DNA of 64,000 nucleotides from assembly GCF_900111885.1 (NCBI RefSeq), contig NZ_FOKG01000010.1:62001-126000 (forward strand). Reading direction: 5' to 3'. The notes under the pieces are model-generated. The model was given only the letters and a program-made list of their open reading frames with translations. It searched no databases and was not told where the DNA came from. The stretch is from Amycolatopsis marina. GTDB taxonomy: Bacteria > Actinomycetota > Actinomycetes > Mycobacteriales > Pseudonocardiaceae. Shown here in pieces: positions 7,770 through 16,289 of the stretch. Positions within the stretch are counted from its first letter, which is position 1. Each line of letters opens with the position of its first letter. Position numbers and translations under genes: made by a program.

Positions 7770-10700
7770 ATGAACATGGTGGGTGCGATGGGCAGTACGC
7801 GGCGACGCTTGGACGAAGTGATCAAACTGTTCCGCCGTCGCGCGGGCTTGACACAGCAGCAGGCCGCGGATCTCGCGGGATTGAGCGTTGCCGGACTGCG
7901 GGATCTCGAGCAGGGACGCGTTGTCGCGCCCAGAGCGGGTACATTGCGCAGGCTCGCATCGGCTCTGGAACTGTCCGCGGGCGAAGCCGAAGACCTGCTG
8001 CGGATTGGCCGATCCGCTCCCGCACCTGGTCAGGACCTGTGGGTGCGGGTGCTCGGACCACTGACGATCGAGGTCGACGGGAAAGAAGTCGATCCCGGGT
8101 CGGCCAGGCAGCGTCTGCTGCTCGGCCTGCTGGCTCTCTCGCCCAACCTGCCGGTCAGCAGGGACGCGCTGATCGAGGCCGCGTGGGGGGAACAGCCGCC
8201 GCCCAAGGTGGTGGAGCTGCTCCAGACGAACATGTCCCGGCTGCGCAGGCGACTGCAGTCGGCGAGGTCGGACGCCGCGCAGTCCAAACTGCTGTTCGCG
8301 ACCTCTGGCGGGTATCAGCTCGAGGTCACCGAGGACCAGCTCGACCTACTGGCCTTTCGCAAGCAGGCCGCGCAGGCGCGCCGGTCGATGCGAGACGGAG
8401 ATCCGCTGGCGGCGTTCACTGTTTTCGGCGAGTCGCTGAGCCTGTGGCGCGGGGCGCCGCTGGCCGACCAGCCCGCGCTGCGGATTCATCCATCTGTCGT
8501 GGCGTTGTCCACCGACTGGCAGGACGTGGTCATCGACTATGCCAGGGTCGCGGAAGAACTCGGCAGGCACGCCGATGTCCTGCCGTTGCTGCGTCAGGTG
8601 GTCGAATCCGATCCACTGAACGAAATCGCCCAGGCCAGGTTGATGATCGCGCTGATGGGCGTCGGCCAGCAGGGTCGAGCACTTTCGGTGTTCGCCGACC
8701 TGCGCAAACGCCTGGCCGAGGAGCTCGGGGCCGATCCAGGCCCCGAGGTTCTCGATGCGCACCAGCGGGTGTTGCGTCAGGAGGTGCCGCAGGCCGCGGC
8801 GAACGACGACGCTCCGGTTAGTGCGCATCGGCAGTTGCCGCCGGACATCGCCGACTTCACTGGCAGGGACCAGGAGCTCAGCGTGTTGCACGGCCTGGTG
8901 AGCAGTGCTCTGGAAGGTGGGCCGGCCGCTCCGATCATCGCGATCGAAGGCATGGCCGGAGTGGGCAAGACACGACTGGCCGTGCATCTCGCCCATGAGT
9001 TGCAGGTCAGGAACAACTACTACGAGCAACAGCTGTATGTGGACCTACATGGTCACGCGAACGAGCCACCTGCCGAGCCAGGGCCGGTGCTGGGCTCGTT
9101 CCTGCATCTGCTGGGAGTGCGTGGTGACCAGATTCCACCAGACGTGAACGACCGAGCCGCCCTGTACCGCGATCGACTCCACGACAAGCGTGTGCTGGTG
9201 CTGCTGGACAACGCGGTCAGCCTGGACCAGGTGCAGCCACTGCTCCCCGCGGGATCGGCGAACCTGGTGCTGGTGACCAGTCGCCGCTCCCTCGCCCTCG
9301 ACGGATCGCACACCATCCCGCTGGACGTGTTCGCCATGTCCGACGCGGAAGCTCTGCTCGTCCGGATCCTGGGCCGGGACCGGGTACACACGGATATCGC
9401 CGCCGCCCGCCGCGTCATCAACCTGTGTGGCAGGTTGCCGCTGGCGGTGGCGCTGGTCGCCCGACGCCTGCAGTCCAGGCCCGCGTGGAAGCTGGGTGAT
9501 CTGGCGTCGCGGTTGGAGGAAGCCGCCGATCGCATGGGTGAGCTCGCGGCGGGGACGCGCCGGGTCCGGGCGGCATTCGATCTGTCGTACCAAGCTCTCG
9601 ACCCCGAAGCGCGGCGGGTGTTCAAGCTGCTCGGCCTGCATCCCGGTGAGGACTTCACCGCAGGATCGACCGCCGTACTCGCCAGGATCGACGCGGGCAC
9701 GGCACGCGGTTTGCTCGATCACCTTGTCGAGGAGCATCTGGTCATCGCGGTGTCCGGTGAGCGCTATCGGTTGCATGACCTGTTGCGGGACTACGCTCGC
9801 GACCTGCTCACCGAGGAGTCGGCGGACGACCGCAGGGAGGCGCTCAGCCGAATCCTGCGGTGGTACCTGCACGCCGCCGGTGCGGCGAGGGTGTTCGCTC
9901 CCGCGTTGCGCAAGAGGCGGCCGGTGTTGGACGACGCGCCATCCGCCCCGCTGCCGGAGTTCGCCAAGGACGAGGACGCGTTCCAGTGGCTCGAGGCGGA
10001 GCGCGCCGCGCTGGTCGCCGCGGTGACGGTGGCTCACGAACAGGGCTTTCCACAGACCGCATGGCAGCTGTCCTCGGTGCTGCGGGACTACTTCGACCGG
10101 ATCGGGGACTGGGATCTGTGGATCCGGACGGGTGAGGTCGGGCTCGCGGCCGCCCGCGGATCGGGAGACCACCTCGGCGAGGCCTCGGTACTGCTCGACC
10201 TGTCCTCGGCATACGGGCAGCTCGGCGACCTCGATCAGGCTGAGGAGGTCGTCACTCGGGCATTGGAACTCACCCGCGTCATCGGGGACCGAGAGCAGGA
10301 GTCGTGGGCGTTGAGCAATCTGGGCATCATCACCGCGATGCGTGAGGACTGGGAGCGAGCCCTCGAGCACTTCAACGAGGCACTGCAATACGACGACATG
10401 CAGTTGGTGGTATTCAACAACATGGGCGCGGTGTATCAGCGCCTCGGCAGGCACAGCGAGGCGATCGCCTGCTTCCGTCGTGCCCTGGACCTGAACTCCG
10501 GCGAGTCGAACAACTGGATCGCCGCTGTGTGGATGCACAGTCTGGGGGAATCTCTGGTGAGCATCGGGCAGTACCAGGACGCGATCTCGGTGCTGGAGGA
10601 AGCCTGTGCGCGCCACCGGGAGGGACACGCGGCGCTTCCGGAAGCGGAAACTCTCGAGACTCTTGGCAACGCGTACGTCGCCGTTGGCAGGAGTGCTGAC

Positions 10701-10805
10701 GCGCGTCAGTGCTGGGAACAGGCGTTGGGGATTCTGACCGAGTTGGACCACGGGCATGCCGGCCAGTTACGTGCGCGGCTGAAGACCGATGAGCTGTCGG
10801 CCTAG
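7770..10805 (+). CDS. SARP-family regulator: XRE HTH + SARP/BTAD + NB-ARC + TPR
   Basis: A 1,011-residue transcriptional activator. Domains in order: an XRE-type helix-turn-helix (about 20-75; LTQQQAADLAGLSVAGLRDL); a SARP winged helix (about 88-180; LWVRVLGPLTIEVDG and TNMSRLRRRL); a BTAD (about 185-330, ending ADPGPEVLDAHQRVL); an NB-ARC STAND ATPase with Walker A GMAGVGKTRLAV (about 393-404), VLLDN and the GLPLA-like GRLPLAVAL; and TPR repeats (about 800-1000). ATG 7770 is preceded by GGAGAGG; the longer reading from 7605 has no such site. SARPs bind direct repeats spaced 11 or 22 bp. CCGTA repeats with 11-bp spacing occur upstream of several units in this window. The target regulon is not established by the sequence. 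Confidence 0.92.
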   Translation: MNMVGAMGSTRRRLDEVIKLFRRRAGLTQQQAADLAGLSVAGLRDLEQGRVVAPRAGTLRRLASALELSAGEAEDLLRIGRSAPAPGQDLWVRVLGPLTIEVDGKEVDPGSARQRLLLGLLALSPNLPVSRDALIEAAWGEQPPPKVVELLQTNMSRLRRRLQSARSDAAQSKLLFATSGGYQLEVTEDQLDLLAFRKQAAQARRSMRDGDPLAAFTVFGESLSLWRGAPLADQPALRIHPSVVALSTDWQDVVIDYARVAEELGRHADVLPLLRQVVESDPLNEIAQARLMIALMGVGQQGRALSVFADLRKRLAEELGADPGPEVLDAHQRVLRQEVPQAAANDDAPVSAHRQLPPDIADFTGRDQELSVLHGLVSSALEGGPAAPIIAIEGMAGVGKTRLAVHLAHELQVRNNYYEQQLYVDLHGHANEPPAEPGPVLGSFLHLLGVRGDQIPPDVNDRAALYRDRLHDKRVLVLLDNAVSLDQVQPLLPAGSANLVLVTSRRSLALDGSHTIPLDVFAMSDAEALLVRILGRDRVHTDIAAARRVINLCGRLPLAVALVARRLQSRPAWKLGDLASRLEEAADRMGELAAGTRRVRAAFDLSYQALDPEARRVFKLLGLHPGEDFTAGSTAVLARIDAGTARGLLDHLVEEHLVIAVSGERYRLHDLLRDYARDLLTEESADDRREALSRILRWYLHAAGAARVFAPALRKRRPVLDDAPSAPLPEFAKDEDAFQWLEAERAALVAAVTVAHEQGFPQTAWQLSSVLRDYFDRIGDWDLWIRTGEVGLAAARGSGDHLGEASVLLDLSSAYGQLGDLDQAEEVVTRALELTRVIGDREQESWALSNLGIITAMREDWERALEHFNEALQYDDMQLVVFNNMGAVYQRLGRHSEAIACFRRALDLNSGESNNWIAAVWMHSLGESLVSIGQYQDAISVLEEACARHREGHAALPEAETLETLGNAYVAVGRSADARQCWEQALGILTELDHGHAGQLRARLKTDELSA

Positions 10806-11187
10806 GACCCCCCAGCCGGGCACTTTCCCGGAAGAGTGACGTTGGGGGTAGTTGGCGGCGTTGGCGATCTTGCTCGGGGGTACTTGCAGACGCACCATCG
10901 CTGAAGCGGCGGACGAGAGCGGCGAGCGGCGTGGTGGGCGCGCCAGGAGACCAGTAGTGCGCCCGCGCCAGCACGGTCCCGTCGGCTCCCATCAGCTTGT
11001 TCGCTGCTGAAAATGCCGAACACCGGTGGCAGGAATATGTCAGCGCCACCGGTGATCCTCTCATTATCGCTCGGCGGGGATCGGCGTCCTTCATTTCCGA
11101 ACGACCCGTGTGACGAACGATTTTCAGGTATGGGCACCTGAAACCGCTCAGGGCGCGTCATCCGCAGACCACGTAGAGGAGAAGACC
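10806..11187. other. Intergenic region upstream of ectC with two inverted repeats
   Basis: A 382-bp gap without a credible gene. It contains a perfect 10-bp inverted repeat (CACCGGTGGC at 11021-11030 and its complement at 11045-11054, 14-nt spacer). It also contains a perfect 8-bp hairpin (TTTCAGGT at 11122-11129 and ACCTGAAA at 11136-11143, 6-nt loop). Just after the SARP stop, CCGGG-CACTTT-CCCGG could be a weak terminator stem. The two upstream palindromes are candidates for operators or 5'-leader structures of ectC. Confidence 0.45.
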
Positions 11188-11580
11188 GTGATCGTCCGTA
11201 CGATTGCTGAGATCAACGAAACCGAAGCCGATGTCAAAACTGCGAACTGGCGCAGCAAGCGGCTGATCCTCGCGGGGGACAAGGTTGGTTTCTCGATGCA
11301 CGAGACCACGCTCTACGCGGGAACGGTCAACCAGTTCTGGTACGCGAATCACGTCGAGGCCGTGTTCGTGGTCGAAGGCGAGGGGGAACTTGTCGACAGC
11401 GCCACGGGAGAGGTCTTCCAGTTGCGTCCCGGAACCATGTACCTACTGAACAACCAGGACAAGCACGAGGTCCGTCCCACGACGGACGTCCGGGCTGTCT
11501 GCGTCTTCAACCCCCCGGTGACCGGGCGGGAGGTGCACGATGAGAACGGTGTCTACCCGCTCATCACGGAAGCGGATTAG
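11188..11580 (+). CDS. ectC: Ectoine synthase, solitary (EctC)
   Basis: Cupin-family ectoine synthase (EC 4.2.1.108), which cyclises N-gamma-acetyl-diaminobutyrate to ectoine. The 130-residue product has the normal EctC length. It keeps the expected metal-ligand positions: Glu in [11 protein letters not shown], Tyr in GTMYLLN, His in QDKHEVR. The family C-terminal hallmark [19 protein letters not shown] is also present. GTG 11188 is supported by AGGAG about 6 bases upstream; a longer frame from 11110 is not. No ectA, ectB or ectD is adjacent. Solitary ectC genes are known in genomes without a full pathway, and here the neighbour is a BCCT compatible-solute transporter. The gene could complete a pathway encoded elsewhere or act on an imported precursor. 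Confidence 0.93.
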   Translation: MIVRTIAEINETEADVKTANWRSKRLILAGDKVGFSMHETTLYAGTVNQFWYANHVEAVFVVEGEGELVDSATGEVFQLRPGTMYLLNNQDKHEVRPTTDVRAVCVFNPPVTGREVHDENGVYPLITEAD

Positions 11581-11703
11581 ACACTCGCGATACGCCCACT
11601 CGCTGACCGTGTATACGCATCTTAATACGCGGTAAAGAGCCTTGTGTTTGCTGGTCAGTGGCTTCCCGAGAACCGTGGATGACGAACTGCGGTTCGGGTA
11701 CGG

Positions 11704-11766
11704 GAGAGTCGCGGTCGTGGGGAGGTAGGTCCCAACCTCCGATTTTCCCCCACGGCCGCGACTCTC
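11704..11766. repeat. Long nested inverted repeat between ectC and the BCCT gene
   Basis: Arms 11704-11722 and 11748-11766 (beginning GAGAGTCGCGGTCGTGGG) pair over about 18 bp with one G-T wobble. A smaller stem, GGAGGT/ACCTCC, lies between them. The structure is about 120 bp downstream of ectC and 80 bp upstream of the BCCT start. It could be the ectC terminator or a structured leader of the transporter mRNA. Confidence 0.6.
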
Positions 11767-11847
11767 GCTTGCAGCCGATTGTTGACAATGGGCGCGCAGG
11801 GCCGTAGCTTCCCTCGTCATTCAGGCGACATCCGAAGGGAAAGCTGA

Positions 11848-13542
11848 ATGCTCATATGGCTGCAACAAAAGCTCGGCCTACGAACAAACCCCACGATCTT
11901 CTTTGTTTCCGCAATACTGACGGTCGCGTTCGTCGCGATTTCGATTCTCTTCACCGATACCGTTGACGCGACTTTCAAGGCGCTGTCGGAGTTCATCACG
12001 ACAAACCTTGGTTGGACGTATATTTTCGGTGTCACATCTTTTCTGGTGTTCTTGATCTGGATCGCATGTGGCCGATACCGCCATGTTCGCCTGGGTGGAA
12101 AAGACTCCCGGCCGGAGTACGGCAACGTCACCTGGTTCGGCATGCTGTTCGCTGCCGGAATCGGCACCATTCTCATGTTCTGGGGCGTCGCCGAGCCGAT
12201 CAATCACTACGCCAACCCGCCGCAGTCCGGAATTCAGCCCGAGGTGCTCGAAGGACTCAGCGCCGAGGAGATCGCGCAGGTGGAGGTTCCCTCCGGCGCG
12301 GCGGCGCCGCTCAGCAACGCGGCAGGCGAGGAGGCGATGGGATTCACGCTGTACCACTTCGGTCTGCACACCTGGGCGATCTTCGCGCTTCCCGCGTTGG
12401 CCTTCGCCTACTTCGCGTACCGCCGGAAGCTGCCGTTCCGGGTGAGTTCCATCTTCCAGCCGCTGCTGGGCGACCGCATCAACGGTCCCATCGGGAAGAT
12501 CATCGACATCACCGCGGTGCTGGGAACCCTGTTCGGCGTCGCTGTCTCGATCGGGCTCGGTACCCTGCAGATCAACTCCGGCCTTGGTGCGCTGTTCGGC
12601 ATCGAGCAAGGCCGGACAGCCCAGGTCGTCATCATCGCTGTGGTGACGGTCGTCGCGGTCATCTCGGTCGCGCTCGGGCTGGACAAGGGGATCAAGCGGC
12701 TCTCCAACATCAATATCGGGCTTGCGGTCGCATTGCTGGTCTTCGTGCTGATCGCGGGCTCGACGGTGTACCTGCTGCGGGGAGTCATCGAGACGGTCGG
12801 AACGTACCTGACGCACCTCGTGCCCCTGTCGTTCTGGAACGACGCGTTCTCCGGTGACAACTGGGGCTGGCAGGGCGGCTGGACGGTGTTCTACTGGGCC
12901 TGGACGATCACCTGGGCGCCGTTCGTGGGGATTTTCATCGCCCGGATCTCCAAGGGGCGCACGATCAGGGAGTTCGTCATCGGTGTGCTGGGCGCCCCGG
13001 TCGCGTTCAGCATCGTGTGGTTCAGCGTCTTCGGGATGTCCGCCATGCGGATCGAGAGCGGCGATCCGGGGAAGCTGGTCGAGCCGGTCGTGCAGGACGG
13101 CGACACGGCCGGGGCCTTGTTCGCGTTTCTCGACAGTTTCCCGGCCACCGAGTTCGTCATGGCGGTCGCGGTGCTGATAGTCGTGGTCTTCTTCACGACG
13201 TCCTCGGACTCGGCGTCGCTGGTGATAGACATGCTGTGTTCAGGGCGCGAGTGGAATCCGCCGACGAGGCAACGTGTCTTTTGGGCGGTACTGCAGGGAG
13301 TGGTCGCGGCGACGCTGATCGCCGCTACGGGACGTGAGGCATTGGATGCGCTCTCCCAGGTCATAACCGTGCTCGGGCTCCCATTCTTTGTCATCGCATT
13401 CCTGATGATGTTCTGTCTGGTGAAGGCATTGAGAGAGGATGTGACAGACGAGGAACTGCTCCCGTCGCCGCGCAAGTTGCGGAGCAAAGAAGTGCCGGTA
13501 ATCAAATCCTCGGCAAACGAGGACAGTGAGGTTCTCACGTAG
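11848..13542 (+). CDS. BCCT-family compatible-solute transporter (betaine/ectoine type)
   Basis: A 564-residue secondary transporter of the betaine-choline-carnitine family, with about 12 hydrophobic segments and an acidic, polar C-terminal tail. Family motifs are present: FGMLFAAGIGTILMFWGVAEP, the aromatic box segment FYWAWTITWAPFVGIFIARI (about residues 349-368), and FTTSSDSASLVIDML. The box has Thr where BetP has its second adjacent Trp, and GIGTI replaces the usual GMGIG. Both may alter substrate choice or ion coupling (inference). ATG 11848 follows GAAGGGA. The gene lies downstream of ectC in the same direction, separated by a long hairpin, and is followed by a strong terminator. Function in osmoprotectant uptake is likely; the exact solute is not determinable. 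Confidence 0.93.
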   Translation: MLIWLQQKLGLRTNPTIFFVSAILTVAFVAISILFTDTVDATFKALSEFITTNLGWTYIFGVTSFLVFLIWIACGRYRHVRLGGKDSRPEYGNVTWFGMLFAAGIGTILMFWGVAEPINHYANPPQSGIQPEVLEGLSAEEIAQVEVPSGAAAPLSNAAGEEAMGFTLYHFGLHTWAIFALPALAFAYFAYRRKLPFRVSSIFQPLLGDRINGPIGKIIDITAVLGTLFGVAVSIGLGTLQINSGLGALFGIEQGRTAQVVIIAVVTVVAVISVALGLDKGIKRLSNINIGLAVALLVFVLIAGSTVYLLRGVIETVGTYLTHLVPLSFWNDAFSGDNWGWQGGWTVFYWAWTITWAPFVGIFIARISKGRTIREFVIGVLGAPVAFSIVWFSVFGMSAMRIESGDPGKLVEPVVQDGDTAGALFAFLDSFPATEFVMAVAVLIVVVFFTTSSDSASLVIDMLCSGREWNPPTRQRVFWAVLQGVVAATLIAATGREALDALSQVITVLGLPFFVIAFLMMFCLVKALREDVTDEELLPSPRKLRSKEVPVIKSSANEDSEVLT

Positions 13543-13548
13543 TACGAG

Positions 13549-13590
13549 ATCGAGGCCGCCGCCCGGAATGTGCCGGGCGGCGGCCTCGAT
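13549..13590 (+). terminator. Strong stem-loop terminator after the BCCT gene
   Basis: A perfect 18-bp stem (13549-13566 paired with 13573-13590) closes a 6-nt loop AATGTG, starting 7 bp after the BCCT stop. There is no long T run, as is common for actinomycete terminators. Confidence 0.85.
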
Positions 13591-13696
13591 TCACGTCAGC
13601 AGTCGACGCGGGACATCCTGAAGAGAGCATTAACGAACGTGCTCGGTTCGCTGAAGGAAGCCGGTGAGCTCCACGTAGGCGGATACGGTTCTGCAC

Positions 13697-16243
13697 ATGT
13701 TGACGACAGGACTTGGTTTGGACGAGGTGGCGACGCTTCCGGCCGGCCTGCGCGAGGAGATCGGCAGAATCGCGCGCACGCCACGCCTCCTCGTCGGGTG
13801 TGACTACGACGGCACTCTCGCGCCCTTCGTGTCGGATCCTGACGCGGCCAAGCCGTTGGCCGAGTCCGTGGCGGCCCTGCGCGGTCTTGCCGCCCTGCAC
13901 GAGACCAGCGCTGTGGTGATCTCCGGGCGGGCACTGCGGGACCTCGCCACGCTCTCCCGGTTGCCCGCCGAGGTCCAGCTCGTCGGAAGTCACGGTTCGG
14001 AGTTCGACGCCGGCTTCGTTCGTCAACTGGATCGCGGCGCCCTGAGCCACAAGCAGGAGTTGCACGAGCGGCTCAAACAGCTCATCCAGGACAGAACAGG
14101 GGTCACGCTCGAGGTCAAGCCTGCCGGCTTCGCCGTGCATGTCCGCAATGCGGACCGACACACCGCACAGCGGACCCTTGACGAGGTCCGGGGCGCCGAG
14201 TTCGCCGGAGTGCAGGTGGTCGAGGGCAACGAGGTCGTCGAGCTCACCGTTGTCCCCACGGACAAGGGACGCGCGCTGGACTCCGTGCGCAGGGACAGTG
14301 CGGCCACCGCCACCGTCTTCATCGGGGACGGTCCTTCGGACGAGAACGCGTTCGGCAGGCTCGCTTCCGGTGATCTGTCCGTGAAGGTCGGTCCAGGTGA
14401 CACGATCGCCGACTACCGGCTGCGCGACCCCAAGGATGTAGCTCTCGCTCTCGCGCTGCTCAAGGAGCAACGACATGCCTGGCTGCACGGGGAACAGGCG
14501 ACACCGATCGAGCGGCACTCCATGCTGGCCAACGAGCGTTCGATCGCGCTGGTCACTCCGGACGGCGCGGTGAGCTGGATGTGCTATCCGGAACCTGATT
14601 CCTCGGCGTTGTTCGCGCAGCTGCTCGGGGGCACCACGGCAGGCCACTTCACGGTGTCCCCCGCGCGCACCGGCCTGCCGCTCGGACAGCGTTACCTCCC
14701 CGGCACGATGACGGTCGAGACCCGCTGGTCCGGTCTGCGGGTGACGGACTACCTGGACCATGCGGGCTCCGATTTCCGCACGGATCTCATTCGGGTGATC
14801 ACCGGCGATGTTCCGGCCGTGGTTCAGTTCGCGCCCCGGCCGGAGTTCGGACAGATCCCGGTGAAGCTGGTCCCGGACGGGGATTGTCTGCGGGTCGTCG
14901 GGACATCGGATCCGATCACCTTGTACGCGCCGGGGGTCCGCTGGTCGATCGACCAGGATGGTCCACATGAGACCGCGCGTGCCGTGGTGAACCCCGCGGG
15001 CAAGGCTTCGGTGGTACTCGAGCTTCGGTGCGGTTCCACCAGCGCCCGCCCGCACTACCTGCCGGAGCCGACCCGGCGGGCGCTGGCGGGCGCCTACTGG
15101 GTGTCCTGGCTCAACGACCGGCGACTGCCTCAGGTCGAGCGGTCCCTGGTTGCCCGGTCGGCGCTGACGTTGCGCGGACTGTGCCACGACACAACGGGTG
15201 CGATCCTGGCCGCGGCGACCACCTCCCTTCCCGAGGAGATCGGTGGTATCCGGAACTGGGACTACCGCTACTGCTGGATCCGGGATGCCGCCATCACCGC
15301 CCGGTGCATGGTTTCGCTGGGATCGGTGAAGCCCGCCGAACGATTCCTCGGCTGGCTGGGCAGGATTCTCGCGGAGCTCCCGGGGCCGGAACGTCTTCAT
15401 CCGCTGTACACCCTCGGTGGAGCCACGCTCGGACCGGAGGCGGTGATCGAGACCCTGCCCGGCTATGCCGGTTCCCGTCCGGTGCGCGTCGGCAACCTTG
15501 CCGGCCAGCAGGTCCAGCTGGACGTGTTCGGCCCGGTCGTCGAACTGATCACCGACCTCGGCGCGGAACGGGGTTGGCTGTCGGAGGAGGAGTGGGCACT
15601 GGTGACCCAGATGGTCGAGGCGGTCGACCGCCGCTGGCAGGAACCGGACCACGGAATTTGGGAAGAGCGGATTCGTCCGCGCCACCACGTGTATACCAAG
15701 GTCATGTGCTGGGTGGCCGTTGATCGTGCGTTGCGGTTGGCCGAGACATTGGGCAAGCCCCATCGGGAAAGGTGGGCCGAGCTGCGTGCGGCGATCGCCA
15801 CCGATGTCCTCGAACACGGGTGGAACGCCGAAGTAGGCTCCTTCACCACCGCGTACGACGGTGACGACCTCGACGCCGCGACGCTCCACATCGGGCTTTC
15901 CGGGCTCCTTGATCCGGAGGACCCGCGCTTCCACGCGACCGTGCTCGCGACAGAGGCGCAGCTGCGGTACGGATCCACTGTGTACCGTTATCGACGAGAC
16001 GACGGCCTGCCGGGCAAGGAGGGCGGCTTTCACTTCTGCACGGCGTGGTTGGTGGAGGCCTACCTGCTGACCGGTCGCCGACTTGAAGCTGAGGAACTGT
16101 TCAAGCACCTGGTGGACTCGGCGGGACCGACCGGCCTGCTGCCCGAGGAGTACGACCCGGTCGCCGAGCGATCACTTGGCAACCATCCGCAGGCGTACTC
16201 CCACGTCGGACTCATCCGCTGCGCACAGTTGCTGTCCGGGTGA
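13697..16243 (+). CDS. Bifunctional trehalose-6-phosphate phosphatase / GH15 glycoside hydrolase
   Basis: A two-domain 848-residue enzyme. The N-terminal HAD phosphatase (about 1-260) shows motif I DYDGTLAP (Asp36, Asp38), VVISGR, and motif IV GDGPSDENAF near 209-218. It matches OtsB-type trehalose-6-phosphate phosphatase (EC 3.1.3.12). The C-terminal part (about 275-848) is a GH15 glucoamylase/trehalase-like catalytic domain. It begins with SIALVTPDGAVSWMCYPEPD and has the conserved GGIRNWDYRYCWIRDAA (about 515-531), IWEERIRPRHHVYTK near 654, and a final HPQAYSHVGLI. Actinobacterial GH15 proteins include trehalases. One polypeptide could therefore both make trehalose from its phosphate and hydrolyse an alpha-glucoside. 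It is flanked by osmolyte genes. ATG 13697 is the first Met and has only a weak purine site. Confidence 0.9.
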   Translation: MLTTGLGLDEVATLPAGLREEIGRIARTPRLLVGCDYDGTLAPFVSDPDAAKPLAESVAALRGLAALHETSAVVISGRALRDLATLSRLPAEVQLVGSHGSEFDAGFVRQLDRGALSHKQELHERLKQLIQDRTGVTLEVKPAGFAVHVRNADRHTAQRTLDEVRGAEFAGVQVVEGNEVVELTVVPTDKGRALDSVRRDSAATATVFIGDGPSDENAFGRLASGDLSVKVGPGDTIADYRLRDPKDVALALALLKEQRHAWLHGEQATPIERHSMLANERSIALVTPDGAVSWMCYPEPDSSALFAQLLGGTTAGHFTVSPARTGLPLGQRYLPGTMTVETRWSGLRVTDYLDHAGSDFRTDLIRVITGDVPAVVQFAPRPEFGQIPVKLVPDGDCLRVVGTSDPITLYAPGVRWSIDQDGPHETARAVVNPAGKASVVLELRCGSTSARPHYLPEPTRRALAGAYWVSWLNDRRLPQVERSLVARSALTLRGLCHDTTGAILAAATTSLPEEIGGIRNWDYRYCWIRDAAITARCMVSLGSVKPAERFLGWLGRILAELPGPERLHPLYTLGGATLGPEAVIETLPGYAGSRPVRVGNLAGQQVQLDVFGPVVELITDLGAERGWLSEEEWALVTQMVEAVDRRWQEPDHGIWEERIRPRHHVYTKVMCWVAVDRALRLAETLGKPHRERWAELRAAIATDVLEHGWNAEVGSFTTAYDGDDLDAATLHIGLSGLLDPEDPRFHATVLATEAQLRYGSTVYRYRRDDGLPGKEGGFHFCTAWLVEAYLLTGRRLEAEELFKHLVDSAGPTGLLPEEYDPVAERSLGNHPQAYSHVGLIRCAQLLSG

Positions 16244-16289
16244 CTGATGCTCGCGTGATGCCAGCGGGCATGGACGAGGCGGGAGAGCG

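Noticed and set aside
13697-16243. Phosphatase/GH15 fusion as a possible assembly artefact
   Set aside because: The frame is continuous, both domains have intact motifs, and such fusions occur in other actinobacteria.
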